This document shows, piece after piece, positions 23,993 through 36,549 of a stretch of DNA of 64,000 nucleotides (position 1 is its first letter; every line of letters begins with the position of its first letter). A program made the translations under genes and the position numbers. Source of the stretch: Centropus unirufus. Taxonomy: Eukaryota; Chordata; Aves; Cuculiformes; Centropidae. The notes under the pieces are model-generated. The model was not told the DNA's origin, searched no databases, and saw only the letters and a program-made list of their open reading frames with translations. The stretch spans positions 1,974,062 through 2,038,061 of the forward strand of contig VYZI01000035.1 of NCBI GenBank assembly GCA_013397695.1, given 5' to 3'.

Positions 23993-26900
23993 TAACAATA
24001 GTAATACAGTTAAAATTATTATTCTCACCGATTAGTTTCCAGACCTTTTCTGCCTCAGCCTTGCCCTGCTCCTCTGGGTCCTAAGGTTAGTGGTTTCATT
24101 TTAATGGTGGTGGCAAAGGAGAGGGCTGATGACCAGTTGTCAGCACCTGGTGTCATTTGCTGTGAGGAGCAGGAGGTTCATGGCGGTGATTTCCTCTTCC
24201 TCTTCTCAGGACCCAAGTGAGGTTTATGTGTTTACTAACACAGCTCTGTACCTTACTCTTTCTTCATTGCTCTGCAACTCCACATTACATCCAGGTTTAC
24301 TATATATGGAGTTAGAACTATACATGTGTTAGAAATACTTGTTCTTAGCTCTCCTTGTTACCCCTAAAGCCAGTTTTGTGTAGTGCCAGCTGGTCCGTCT
24401 TGTGCAGCTTGTGCAGGTCAGGGAAAGCTCAGATAGAGCAAGCATGACCACCCTTCTCCTCTGGCCTTAACTCAGTACAAAGCCTGTAGCTTCTTAGAAA
24501 CATTGGTATTACTATAGTACAGGTTTATATGCTAATAACCTGCCCATTTTCTGCAGTTCATTCCCCTTGTGCAACATCCAGTCATTTAATCAGCAATATT
24601 TGAAGGCACATCCTGCCCACCCCTTTTACTATGCACTTATGGGCCTGTTATGAATTCTCTGTATTAAACCCCTTAATATCAGATATAATTCAAGAGAGGA
24701 AGAATTTTTTTTTCACAGAAAAGTTGTATTAAATCTGCCTTTCTCTTTGTTCTTTATTTCTCCCAAATTAACTCTGTACTCCATCTTTGAAGTGGTGGGT
24801 TAAAGGGCCAACTGAATAAAAATAAAGAAAGTAAATTCACTAGGTTTTCTCATATTGCAAACTCCATAAGAAAGGACCATTTCTTCTTAAATGTTTCTGA
24901 GAGACCAAGCACATGAAGGTGCTCATGTGGTGGAAACTCATCCAAATTACTTGGCAGAGGACCACTAATAAATCAGATTAGACAGGTAAACCCACTGTCC
25001 TTGTCATTTTTAATTAAATTGGTTTTCAAGGTTCCCATTTCTAACTGTTGAAGATATTCCAGATTTTTCAATGGTGAGTCACTCCATCTCAAAGAGTCAC
25101 TCAAAGAAGAGGGAAGACAAAATGCAGATGAAGAGGAGCACAGCTCTCAAAGGGCCTGAGAATATTTAGTGGGGATTTTTATGTGGCTTTACCTGGTGAA
25201 TATGATTTTGATTATGCTGAACTGAGACACCTATAGCTGAGCTAGTCATTCTTTGCTCTCTTTATGGTAAATAGAGAGAGAAAGGGTCAGCTTTTTTAGG
25301 GTGTGATTCATCTAATTCAATGGAAATGCTATGACATCTCACAGTACAATCCCTGGTGAGAAGGAAAATCAATGTACTCTTCAGGAAATAGGGATTTGGA
25401 TCAAGTAATAGAAGCATTTCACAAAGCACAGTCCTAGCTCTGTTTGCACAGGTTTCAAAACTCCCAATATATTCATCAGGAGCGAGAGGTTTCTTTTCAG
25501 GACTTTTTTTTTTTTTTTGGCTCTTGTCATTGTAGTGGTTATGTTTCTGAGAAAACTGTTAAAAAGCCCTGAATCTGAAACCCACCCAACACTCACATTG
25601 CTGGCTGGTGATGGAAATTGCAGTGGAGCACTGCAGCACTTTTTGTTCCACTGGTCTTCTTATCTTTAAGGTTGGATATTTTCATATTTGCAACCTTCCA
25701 GCCCTCAGCCTGCTCATGTCCTGGTAGAAGGAGTGGGATCATCTTGTCAACAGAATTGCACCTTCTGTGCTCCAGAGGGCATCTTTGGGTGATAAAATCA
25801 TTCAAGCCCGGCTGTCGAGTTATTATCTCTAACCAAAGTAACAAGCTGACACCTGTTCTTTTGTCACATTGCAGCTGGGTTTAAATGGGAGGAAAGAGGC
25901 TTAGGGAAGTCAGCCTCACCTGTCCTCATTTGCACTTGCCATTGACACTCAGGCTCCTGATCCATGGACACAGGTTGAGCCTTACATCCCCTCGTATTCA
26001 AGATGATCCAGGTAAGTAAGCAAAAGATAAAGGTCTAGTCACAGGCAAGTTACAAGTGCTGTACAAAAAGTCAGTGGCAAAGGTAGGATTAGAATACAGA
26101 AGTCAACCCTAGTGACAAGGTCACAATTAATCCACAGGAAAGTGCTGCTAAATTAAAGCAGTATGATGGGTGCTACAGCTCAAGGGATTTGGTTAGGCAA
26201 TAAGGAGCAAAAGCAAATAGTCTTTTTTTTTTGCTAGCTTTTGTTTGAAGACTTTTTCTGGGGGGTGAGGGTTGTCCATAAACTAAATGGACCCTAAACA
26301 GAGGGGTGTCTTGAGGTAGTGAGACTTTCCCTCCAAAATGTCTTCCTCTTGCACACTGGTGAAAGTGAAGTGCTATGAATCTGTGCCTTGACCCTGAGGA
26401 GGTCTATAATCTCCATATCTGCAAATCTTTTTGATTTTTTTTTTTTTCTTCTCTGGACTATTTCTAGCTGAAAGGTAAGAGCTCTGTTTATCCAATGTTC
26501 TTCAAGCCATGGATATAATCACATAAATTAAGTTCCCTTGCAGATAAAAGTTGTTGGAAGTGAGAAGTTGTAGCTGATGGCTAAGGAGTCATGAAAGAGG
26601 TACTGTAGGCAACAGCCTATGTCCTTGGAACAAACATCACCCAATGCATATGCGTCCCAGAGCACCCCAGAAAAGAGGGATTTCAGCATGCACAGCTAGT
26701 ACTTGGTTAATTGTTTTAGGACTTCATAAAAATTTCTACTTCATCCATGCTCAGCTGCAAACTTTCAGTGTCAAAACTTCAACGGCTATGCATCTGCTTA
26801 TAACCTTATTCCTAAATCCCCCAAGGCTGTGGTTCGGCAACTCTATCCACTAGGTGAGATACTGTAAATGAGAGCAGACTCCCTGCTCCTTCTGCAGTCT

Positions 26901-27655
26901 CAGCTGGGATAAAGGAGGAAAAGACAAGGAAAACAAAGGGAAAGAAAGATGTGAAGTGTGAATTGGGAAAACAAACAAAGATGAAGGAGGAAAGTGGGAT
27001 GAAAACATACCGAGTCGAGTACGTGGAGGTGGAGCAGGGGAGGAACAAAGCTACTTTCAATGCATTACTGTGAATGTCTAGGTCAGAGCACCTATCAGGT
27101 CAGGGAGAGACATTTTATCTTGCAGCGTTTTATCTCATGTACTACACAACTTTGAAATCTTGCAAGCAACAGCCTCCCACCATAGAGCTTGTTTCCATTC
27201 CCAGAGCAGAGACCCCTAAGACTTTTTGTAGACTCAGTGTAAGGTACACAAGAACTAACCTCGTATGGACAACTTGGTTATTTTTTTAAACTCCTCCTTA
27301 AGTTTGTTCACTTGATTTTGAGGCTGAATCATAGTCCTTTGATTCAACCGTGTGTTTTCAATACAATGAGCACAGAACACATCAAACAGTACTTTTTGAT
27401 AGAATTAAAGTGTCAAACAAGTGTTTTTTCCCTCATTATTTTTTCATTGGGAAGCATTTATATTTAAGTTTCCACAGACACTTAAGGAACTGACGTAAGC
27501 AAATGAGGCAAGTTTAGTGCCATTACCACATCTTAGTGTTAATGACATAATAGCTATTTTGTTCTAATTAGTTACTACATTTGCATCCCTTTTTAAATAG
27601 GGATCAGAATGCATTGCACCTCATAACATGAAGTAACAAGTCTGTGTTCTAAGGT
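23993..27655. other. Unique sequence
   Basis: No gene recognised. A slightly GC-richer patch lies at 24040-24230 with an imperfect inverted pair ('ctgggtcct' near 24076 and 'aggaccca' near 24208). T homopolymers are at about 25506-25519 and 26430-26447. Open frames of up to 88 codons overlap on both strands at 25593-25884, so they are chance frames. Confidence 0.45.
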
Positions 27656-27960
27656 TGTTACGGTCAGATAATTCAACAGGATGGGAGGGAATGTGAATAA
27701 AGAGGACAGATAAAATCTCTTAGGGGATCAACACACGAGAATCGTTACTTTATTGGCGTGCAAGTTAGGAAAGAACTTCATTGTTCTTGATTGTTGGCAA
27801 AAACATCAGGTCTGATTGTTCTGTCTTTACCAGCTTGGTACTTTGTGGATGAGCCCAGTCGAACTTCCATGGGTGTAATGCAGGCTTCAGAAGGAAATCT
27901 ATTTCTGGAATGAGGTAAAGAAGGACTCTAAGGGGTAAAAGAGCAAACATTTATGGGATT
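27656..27960 (-). mobile_element. Probable ERV LTR fragment (R-U5 end), minus sense
   Basis: The plus strand starts TGTTACGGTCAG at 27656, which in minus sense would be a CA-terminated LTR 3' end. In minus sense an AATAAA signal (plus TTTATT, 27749-27754) lies about 95 bases from that end, inside a CpG-containing stretch 'aacgattctcgtgtgttgat'. That resembles the R-U5 part of avian ERV LTRs as I remember them. The 5' boundary is not resolved (candidate 'caaaca' near 27950) and no target-site duplication was found, so the call is tentative. Confidence 0.45.
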
Positions 27961-28389
27961 GGTTACTTCTGATCCTTGAGAATAATAAATTCATATTCTA
28001 ATTAATATTACAGGGTAATTGCAATGTACAGAGCTAACATGGTTGTCAAGCAGCATAAAATCTAACCACAACTAGTGAGAGACTCAGATGAGGACTGGGA
28101 GCTCCCATCACAGCAAATCTTAATGTTTTCTTTGGACTATTTCAGTGAACACTGGCAAACATCAACAAGGGGCCAAACAGATAGGATCAGAGAATCTTAC
28201 ATATAGGATGTTTGAGTGATCAGACATTTTTGCCATATACTAGAATATGAAACGTTATATGTTCTTACACATTAATTAGCCAGTGAGTATGCTGGGGTTT
28301 TGATAGCAATATCCTGTTACTTGTACATCCAAGTGCCTTCAAGTCATGGTAATGATTCAGTGTGCTAACTAACAGTCAGATGGAAAGCA
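27961..28389. other. Unique sequence, no feature seen
   Basis: AT-rich text without recognised repeat, open frame of interest or RNA gene. Confidence 0.5.
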
Positions 28390-28700
28390 TTGTGTCATTT
28401 CAGGTGTCTACCTCCTTGTAACCAGCCAATTAATCACAGCAGGGAACTTCAATGTGCCCCACAGATCATCAGGAAGGCTTAAAGTGTAATTGGGATTTTC
28501 ACCTGTTATTTCAATTAGCATGTTTAATTCCGAATGCTGGTTGGACAGCACAGTGGGATAACATCAAATGCGGCATTTGCAAAGGTGTGATTTAGATGAG
28601 ACTGCACGAACAAAATGCTAAATTGAATGGAATTGACTACTATCTATGTAATTACAGTAGCACTGATTATGGCATTCAGCGAAACAGGACTGTATATTTG
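28390..28700. other. Candidate conserved non-coding block
   Basis: Balanced-complexity sequence without repeats or simple runs. It contains several transcription-factor-like words: CACCTG (E-box) near 28500, ATTAATC/TTAATT homeodomain-type cores near 28430 and 28520, and a CpG-containing 'aattccgaatgctgg'. Stops occur in all frames. This is the texture of vertebrate conserved non-coding elements, but only a cross-species alignment could show it. Confidence 0.25.
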
Positions 28701-30128
28701 GGTCACACTTCAGCTCAGGCAGGGTGTCTCATTAGGGAGCACAGAAGGAACAGCCATTGAGGTGAAGAGTGAATCTTTGTCCTGCTTGCTGATAAAATCC
28801 CTATGAGTGATTCTATCAGAACTACTAGAACAACTTCTACTGGTGTAACTGGTGAAGGATTAATTCGTATAAGGAACTGAGGCTATTGTCTTGCCTTTTT
28901 TCCAAACTTTTGGGAAGCTAGCTCCCAAGGCCCATGCCTTGCTTCAGGGTGCAGAAGAACACTGCCAAGTTTCAGGGCTTTGGCTTGCATCTAGGTAGTC
29001 AATATTTGGCTCCTGATTATTTTTGAGTGTTAATTGTTCCTTGGTGGTAAGCTATTAAGGATTTATTTATAAACAACCAGTGGCCTGGCTCTCAGAATCA
29101 GTTGGAGTCCTTGCATTTGACCATGATAGGCTTTTAAGGTATAACTTGAGAGTCAAGAATGAAAAGGATTAGCAGTTTAAACTTAGAAAAAGTAGCCAAA
29201 CATATATTTTTTCCACTAATGGGATTTAGCAGTTAGGCATGAAAGTAGTTAGGCAAGGATTTATGTTTTTCATTTATAGTATTATAGCATACCCAACATC
29301 CCCTCTTAGCTGAAAAAATATTAATGCAGATGTTGGGTATTAACGTTTCCCTAAAGAGTTATTTTCTTTCACCTGCCTTCCATCTTTTCCATCTTTTTTT
29401 TTTCTAATGAATAGAAGAGGAAATGCAAAATCATTCTTTAAAATGTTTGGTTTTTTTCCTTTCTTCAGAATATCGTTTATTTTCTCTTGCTAAAATGTCC
29501 TCAATGGAAGCTGAACTTCTTTTGTGCTCTTTTTAATTAGTAGAATTTAACCCTTGAAATTTCATTTTCAAATTACTTTGTTTGAAGCCTTGCCTGAACC
29601 AACAGAAATTTTGTCGCTGCTATTGATTTATTTAAAATGAACTTTAATGAGTCTAACTGTGGTGCTCAAAGGTAGTCATTACTGAGCCACTGTTTTAACA
29701 TAAAGTAAGCAGTGGATTGAAGAGGACTACTCATTTCACTATTAATGATCACTGGGATTAAGATATGATACACCCTGGAAGGCTTCCAGTCTACCTCCTG
29801 TTCAAAAAGCCACCCTTTCCTTAGAAGAAGCAGAAAAAGATTCCCTCCAAAACACTGTCCTTCCAGTGGAAAGACATGGTCTGCTGGGAACCATCAGTCT
29901 GTTCTGGTTTGTTTGTTTTTTCTTTTCTTTTTATATCTGGGCTAACCTTCTTGATTAATGACCACCTAGTTCTTCAAGCTTCTTAAAAAAGATAAAATTT
30001 GAATGAAATGATGTGATTTTGATAGTACAGGCTCGTGTCTGGTGGGTACAGGTCAGGTTGTTTCTCCAGAGGAGTAGGCCAGAACTCCTTATGCTGCTGT
30101 TCGGGTAAGAGTCACGAATTGCTTGTGG
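28701..30128. other. Unique sequence with a 12-bp inverted repeat
   Basis: No gene or interspersed repeat recognised. The only structure is the perfect inverted repeat at 29289-29340, listed separately. T-rich stretches lie near 29390-29460 and 29910-29930. Confidence 0.5.
29289..29340. repeat. Perfect 12-bp inverted repeat, 28-nt spacer
   Basis: ATACCCAACATC at 29289-29300 is matched by GATGTTGGGTAT at 29329-29340. The arms are exact reverse complements with a 28-base AT-rich spacer. It could fold as a hairpin or be the remains of a very short inverted-repeat element; no target duplication is visible. Confidence 0.8.
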
Positions 30129-30861
30129 TGTGTTGACCCTGGCTGGCTGCCAGGTGCCCATCAAGCCATTCTATCACCCCCGCTCCAAACAAGACAGAAG
30201 GACAAAATGCAAGAAGAAAAATGAGATAAGGACAAGGAGATAACTCAGCAATTACCATCCCTGAGAAAATAGGCTTGCCTTGGGGAAATTAATTTTATTT
30301 ATTGCTAATTAGTAAGAGAGTAGGATAATGAGAAATAAGAACTAATCTTAAAATGCTTTTCCCTCACCTCTCCCTTTTTACTGGGCTCCATTTCACTCCT
30401 GGATTCTCTACCTCCTCCCTCCCAAGTGGTATGGGGAGACAGGGAATGGAGATTATAGTCAGTTCATCTTATGTGACCTCTGCTCCTTCCTCTTCTCACA
30501 CTTCCCCTGCTCCAGTGTGGGGTACCACCCATGGGAGACATTCCTCCATGAACTTTTCCAACATGCACCCTTCCCATGGGCTGCAGTTCCTTTCCATGAG
30601 GAAGTGAGTCCCTTCCATGGGGTGCAGTCCTTCAGGAACACTGTTCCAGCATTGATCTTCCATGGAGTCACAAGCCCTGCCAGAAAGCCTACCCCAGCGT
30701 AGCTCACTGTGTCCTGCCAGAAGCCTGCTCCGACTTTGTTGTCTTGGAGCTGGCTGAAGCTAGCTCTGTCTGACACAGGGAGAACTTCTGGCTTCTTCCC
30801 ATAGAAGCTACCCCTGCAGCAAGCTCCTGTAACAAAATTCTTGCCACATAAACCCAACACA
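30129..30861 (-). mobile_element. Endogenous retrovirus LTR (solo), second copy of the 4082-5598 family
   Basis: The plus strand begins TGTGTTGACCCTGGCTGGCT at 30129 and ends 'ccaacaca' at 30861, giving complementary TGTGTTG...CAACACA ends. Sense is minus: AATAAA signals (plus TTTATT at 30294-30299 and 30298-30303) lie about 165 bases from the minus-sense 3' end. It shares long blocks with the first copy, for example 'gtgagaaataag'-type text and 'aactaatcttaaaa'. At 733 bp it is shorter because part of the GC-rich middle is missing between about 30735 and 30745. The 165-codon minus frame at 30459-30956 spans most of the LTR and is not a gene. No internal genes remain; no clear target-site duplication. 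Confidence 0.87.
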
Positions 30862-33700
30862 CATCTATTTGTGCTCTCTTCCCATCTTGGAGAAATCCAG
30901 TGTCCCACAGCTGCTCCTACAGAAACCAACAAGTTGAAGTTTGAATCTTCATGCATAAGCCATTGTCAGAAGCTTAAGTTTCTGCCTTATGAAGGTTTGC
31001 AAACAACTTTTGTGTTGGCTTGTGTAGTTGTTTTGTTTAACCTTTGCAATTTATATGATAGGATTAAACCCAAACATACTTCAACAGATTTTTTGAGTCC
31101 TGCCCAAATAAACATAAATTCAGCCTTTGGGAGTGACAGGTCTTTTTCAGCAAATTAATTTCAGTATTGTTCAAATTATGTTATCTCTTTTAGACAAACC
31201 TCTTAACATGCACTCTTTCCTGTGATCAGTTCTACAACTCCAAGTACCCAGTAAAGTACTCAGAAGTTCACTTGTGTTCTGATGATGGTTTTTTCCATAA
31301 GCATGCTTTGCAGGGTAAGGACCTGAGAAAAAGTAAGAAAATGTGGTTCCATGATTCTATAAAATACCATTCTTTTTTGTTGAGTAAATTTTAATAATTA
31401 CATCTGCAAGTTAATATGTTTTTGGTCAGGATACCAGTTTAAGGAATACCTGCCCCTCATTGAGCTCTTCAGTTAAACTACAATGGCTGTAGCTGCTATG
31501 ACTTCATCGGACATCACATTACCAAAAAAAGGTATATGTATTCTGCTGGCCTTTAATCGCAGAGAGATTGGTCTCCAGTGCAAGAGTTTTCTTGGAACAA
31601 ACGTTCATCAGAGATGTAAGGCAAAATTAAAATAACTAGCAAAAGCCCCTTGTATTTTCAGTGATTCCTATGAGAATGATCTGAAAGTGGATGAAAGCAT
31701 ATTTGCTCATGGTCAGTAGACTCCTACACACTGACCTTGAAAAAGTTTGCAACTTAGACTTAAATGTAGACTACTTAGACTGAAAACTTTCAGTGAAAAA
31801 TTATTTTTCTGTAGTCCCAGATTGGCAGGTATCATAGCTACCCTGAAGACTGATATATATAAACGCAACAGATCATTGTTATTAAAGAAGTCCAAGTATC
31901 AATTGCAGAAAATAAACAAATCTAGAGGTCAGGAAATTGGAACAAGTAATTTGTGAAGTTCTAGAAGTGTTCACCTAAACTTTAAATGCTGACTTTACTT
32001 CTCTCTTATGCTTTGGCTGCAGGGCTGTGTCCTCTTTCTAGGTAACCATAGGGGGAATAGATAAAAGCATTGCTATCATCTTAACTGCTATGTAATCTTT
32101 CAGTAAGAGCCCTAGAAGTTGTTATGGATCGGTCTCTTGCTGACTGCTGCCTTCTTTGTGCATAGGACAGCTTGATCAGCCTTGATTTCCCATCATAAAA
32201 CAGTTCTGACAAGGGTTAAAAACTAGAACATTTTGGGGTTTTCCATCCCAGAGGGAATCTGAAGGTAAGGAATAAACATTAGTGCTGGGATCTCAAAAAT
32301 TCAGTTTAAGTATTATTATCTTTTTTTTTTTTTTTTTTAAACTAAAAGACAAATATCTTTCAAGAATGATGTTGGGGTAGTTATTCTGATAGAGAGAATC
32401 AGAATAGGATCCTAGAAGTCTCTTCCAAACCTGCATTTCTCCCGTTTCTACTGTTCGTTTGACAGCTCTACCTTCAAGTGTATCTAACCATGTTACTTCT
32501 TTTTGAGACTGTCTTCCAAATTACATCAAACTATTTCTCTGGAAGGTAGGAGAGCCCCAGATTCTTACAGAATTAAATATAAAAAGTAAAGATTGCATTG
32601 ATAGTAATTTAGAACAGTATCAATAATTTAGAGCTGCGATTTAAACTGGCTTTATGATAGGACATTTCTATAAGTTTTAGCTGCAGTATTTCCAACAAAG
32701 CTTCAAACCCATTACATTCCCCTTACAGACATTACAGTCTCTTCCTCTTAACACTGATTCTTGGTTTTATCATTTATTACTGCAAATATTCCACCTAGCC
32801 AGGGTGCCTGGTTCTGTACAAGCCATCAAACACAAAACCCCGGTTCTGCTTTGCTTCCTCTATCTTCAAGCGTGACCAGTTACTTTCCATTTCCAGAGCC
32901 TGAAATTTTCCTTGGCTGAGCTATTTTGAAATGGAAGTGAAGAAATTCTAATTCATTTAAGAAAAGTCTGTAGTGATTCAATGCTCAAGAATTTATTTTG
33001 AAGCAGTGCTGCTGATTTTTGATCAAAGAATATGCAGAAGCTTACTTTAATGAAGACAACTAACACTAATGGCTGAGTTTTGTATTTACACCCTTAATTA
33101 TGCTTTGTCTCAGATTCTTATTCTGAGGTTGGAGTCAGCCTGTGATATGTTCAATGCATCAATTTCTATAGGCAATATTTGACTAATAAGTAATATCTAT
33201 GGCAACCAGTTGTACAACCTTATAAAGCTGTGTGTTAATTTCATCTTTAATATTTCTCTCCAGCTAATCTCTGTTTCCTTGTAATATACCCACTTCAATA
33301 ATTTATGTTAATACCATGTGTAGTGTCTTTCATATAATGATCTCAAAGCGTGTTAAGGACATTAACTGATAAGCCTCATCCAGTGATAATTATATATGGG
33401 AATAAAATGTGTTTGCATTATTCATGTTGATGAAGTAAGGCACAGAGAGGTTAAGCTATTTCATTCATCAAAGCAGCAGTGGAACTAGCAATAAAACCTG
33501 GCAATCCTGATTCTTCTCACCGCAGCTGCACATGGTGCTCATTTCCGATGACTAAAACACCCACGATATCCAAGTGTAATATTCTGCTCTTCCCCCTGCC
33601 ACTTCCAAGAATGCAACAATCTGTCCTGATTTTGACACTGTCCCTTAGTTTGGTTCAAAGGTTAATTAAGGGAAATAAGTTATTATTTCTTTTTGATAAG
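30862..33700. other. Unique AT-rich sequence
   Basis: No gene or clear repeat seen. A run of 18 T lies at 32321-32338. Open frames (for example plus 30841-31158, which begins within the LTR) carry no domain. Confidence 0.5.
32321..32338. repeat. Poly(T) tract, 18 bases
   Basis: Uninterrupted T run followed by AAACTAAAAG. No adjacent retrocopy was recognised that would explain it as a poly(A) tail on the minus strand. Confidence 0.9.
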
Positions 33701-34520
33701 AATCATAGACTGGTTGAAATTGGGATCTGAAGGTCACCTGGTTCACCCCCAGCCCTCTCAAGGAGGGCCATCAAGGCCAAAATGCCCAGGATCATGTCCA
33801 GATCTTTTTTGAATATCTGCAAGGATGGAGACTCCACAACCTCTATGGGCAGCCTGTGCCAATACTCAGTCACCCTCACCACAGAAATGTATTTTCTGAG
33901 GTTCAGAGGAGGGCTCCTGTGTTTCAGTTTATGCCCATTGCCTCTGGTCCTGGTGTTGGGTTCCACCCTGGTTTTGTTGTCTTTGGACCCTGGTTTTGTT
34001 GTCTTTGGACCCTGGTTTTGTTGTCTTTGGACCCTGGTTTTGTTGTCTTTGCATCCCCCATTTAGGCGTTGATAGACATTAATTAATAAGATCTCCCTAA
34101 ATAGTCCCAACTCCCTCAGCCTTTCCAGTCCTTTAATTGTCTTTAAGGCTCTTTGTTGACTCTCTCCAGTATGTCTGTTTCTCTCGTTCTGAGGAACACC
34201 AGTACTCCAGGTTTGACCTTAACAGTGCTGACTGAAAGGGAAGGAGCACTAGTCTTAACCTACTGGCAATAATTTGTTTAAGGCAGCTGAAGATATCACT
34301 CATTGCCTTTGCTGTAAGGACACATTGCTGGCTCTTATTCAACCTGGTGTCCACCAAGTCCCCCCGAGTCCTTTTCTGCCAAGCTTCTTTCCAGAATGTG
34401 CTGGTGCATTGGGTTGTTCCTCCCTGGGCAGGACTATACAATTCTCCATGTCTAACTTCATTAGGTAGCTGTCAGCCAATTTTTCCAGCCTGTAGAGGTC
34501 CAACATAGAGTCATCTGATC
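33701..34520 (-). mobile_element. CR1 LINE fragment with ORF2 C-terminus and 3' UTR
   Basis: On the plus strand the element opens with the reversed tail ('aatcatagactggttgaaat') and runs into ORF2. Minus frames carry the C-terminal part of the CR1 ORF2 protein: 34441-34133 contains 'VDTRLNKSQQCVLTAK', 'IASRLR' and 'LLRSNLEYW', and 34110-33703 (135 codons) contains 'LINVYQRLNGGCK', 'RTRGNGHKLKHR' and 'VRVTEYWHRLP'. These lie beyond the reverse transcriptase core. A frameshift separates the two frames and the 5' part is missing. Inside 34053-33966 a 22-bp unit is repeated four times, which the CR1 consensus as I know it lacks. Relative to other copies here the ORF is well preserved, suggesting a younger insertion. 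Confidence 0.93.
33966..34053. repeat. Minisatellite, 22-bp unit, four copies, inside CR1
   Basis: Four tandem units start at 33966, 33988, 34010 and 34032, each beginning CCCTGGTTTTG and continuing TTGTCTTTGG. They are nearly identical (the last ends GCA instead of GGA). The unit sits within the ORF2 C-terminal coding part of the minus-sense CR1. Because 22 is not a multiple of three, successive copies are read in successive frames, and the minus frame stays open through all of them. Confidence 0.95.
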
Positions 34521-36549
34521 CATGTTATTGTAACTATCAATACAGCGTGCTTTTAATTTGAACTGACGCTTGGGGGACCATTGGACAATCCATATGCAAA
34601 GTGAACCCTGCGACATGAGACCATCCTGGCAGTATGGAAGTTTAAGTTTATGATTTGTAGGGAATTAATGGTCTGAAACTTGTTGACAAGTAAAATACCC
34701 ATGGCATCAGAACTAGGTGCCAAATGAAGAGCACAAAAGGGAATTGAAAGCTGGAGAAGAATTTACCTTCAACATTGCTTCAACAGCAATGAGAGTTGAT
34801 GTGTTCCAGCTCTGCTTCAATGCAGTAAACAAGGACAAGCTTCAAGACTCACATAAACAAATGGCAGCCAAATATACCTACAGCCCAGATGGCTATTTTT
34901 TAAATTTTTTTTTGGAGAGGAGTAAATGAGGAAATAGTGTTTAAAAGGCAAATAGGAGACTTGAAGATAACAAACTCTCAGTTGTCTATAGCCATGTACT
35001 CCCCAAGAGATACAGTCCTATCAACTACAGATCATGTGAATTGTGGGAAAAATACATACATAAATTTAAGGTGAAGCTGTCACTGAAATAAATGTACATA
35101 ATGCATATATGGTTAAGAAGAATAATAACGTGGCATGATGGGTTGGGAAGGAGAGCACACTTGCATGAGGCTGTAATTCAGGATTAATTTATGGGGTTGA
35201 GAGACAATGATTATTTAATTTTTGGTATGAAGAGAGCACTTGGTAAGTTCTGTGTTTATACGTGGGTTATGGTTGTTTTTTTTGTTTGTTTGTTTTTTCA
35301 GGACCTTTCCATTAAGAACATCAGTAACAATTTGCTTTAATGCATCATGAAGTTTCATCAAAATCGTCAAAGCTTATGTCCTGGCCAGGTAGGAACAATA
35401 TATGGCAAAAATGATCAAAGGAATTGATTTTAATGCTATGAACACTAAGTTCCACTCAATTCTGTCTCCTCATTAATGCCACTGAATGACCAAAAGATAA
35501 TGCTGTTGGTGTGACGTTTTGTAATGCAAATCTGTACAATACATTACTGACAGGTTCTGTGATTGGCAGATCCTGATGGTGCTGGATGCTCCTATTCATT
35601 TACTCCTACTAAAGAATGAGATATAGGGTAGAAAATCCAGTTTGAGTTGTTTTCCCAACCCATATTTGGTCAGAGAGGTATCTGTTGTGCAGTGGGCTGT
35701 GACACACAGCTAAGAAACTACTAGACTAGAAGTGAACATGATTAGCGCAATGTTGCGGTGAGTGAGAGATAATCCCATAACAAACTTTTAACTCAGCATT
35801 GAGTATAAAAAAAAGAGCACAGCCTGCAGTGAGAAAAGAGGGTTAGAAGCCAGCAGTTTCTGACAATTTGATTTTTTTTCTTTTTGTGTATAACACTGAT
35901 GGCAGTATTTGGGGCTGACAGAAGCTGAGGTGCAAGGTTATCTGAGCACCTCAGCTCTACTGCGGGAGGGAGGGCAGAATTTTATTGTCTGCTTCAAAGA
36001 CACATCCTGTGCAAGGAGATAACTTCACTCACATATAGTTAAGTATGATAAGAGAAAACTACAAGAAATGACATTTTTGTTTTGAAGAATCTAGGTTACA
36101 TGTCATCAGGAAAAAGAATAATAGGATGGTGCTGAATATAATTTTTGGTGGAAGACTTCTAGCCTGCGAGATCGTGTAGTTGAATCAGATCCAGAGATCC
36201 TGTGTTTTGGCAGGTAAAGCACAGGTGTTCCTTATATTACACAAAGTACTTTCAAACGACATGGGAACCATTATATTGCCCTTCTTTTTTTTTTCTTCTT
36301 ATGCCATTTGGGGAATATTGATTTTTTAAAAAAAAAAATTCAAAGGAGAAATTCTATAGCATCGTGTGAAGCACACAGACCTATCCTAACTGGCAGAAAA
36401 GAGCATTTTTGTTTCAGTGATAAATGTTAGAGTGTGGAACATTGAAGTTACAAAATGGATTGCTCCTAGAAGAAACAAACAGGACTTTGAAGTGCCAGCT
36501 TCTAAATATCATGATTTTTAAAACTTTGTGAGATTTTACCTGTCACAAA
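34521..36549. other. Unique AT-rich sequence
   Basis: No gene recognised. The plus frame 34717-34929 (70 codons, charged) has no domain. Homopolymer-rich patches occur near 35275-35297 (T/G) and 36284-36340 (T then A). No repeats identified. Confidence 0.5.

Noticed and set aside
30459..30956. 165-codon minus-strand open frame
   Set aside because: It lies almost wholly within the solo LTR 30129-30861; LTRs of this family are GC-rich and contain few stops. No retroviral or host domain.
32390..32450. CR1-like words ('gaagtctcttccaaacc')
   Set aside because: Only about 20 bases resemble a CR1 tail and no tail repeat follows.
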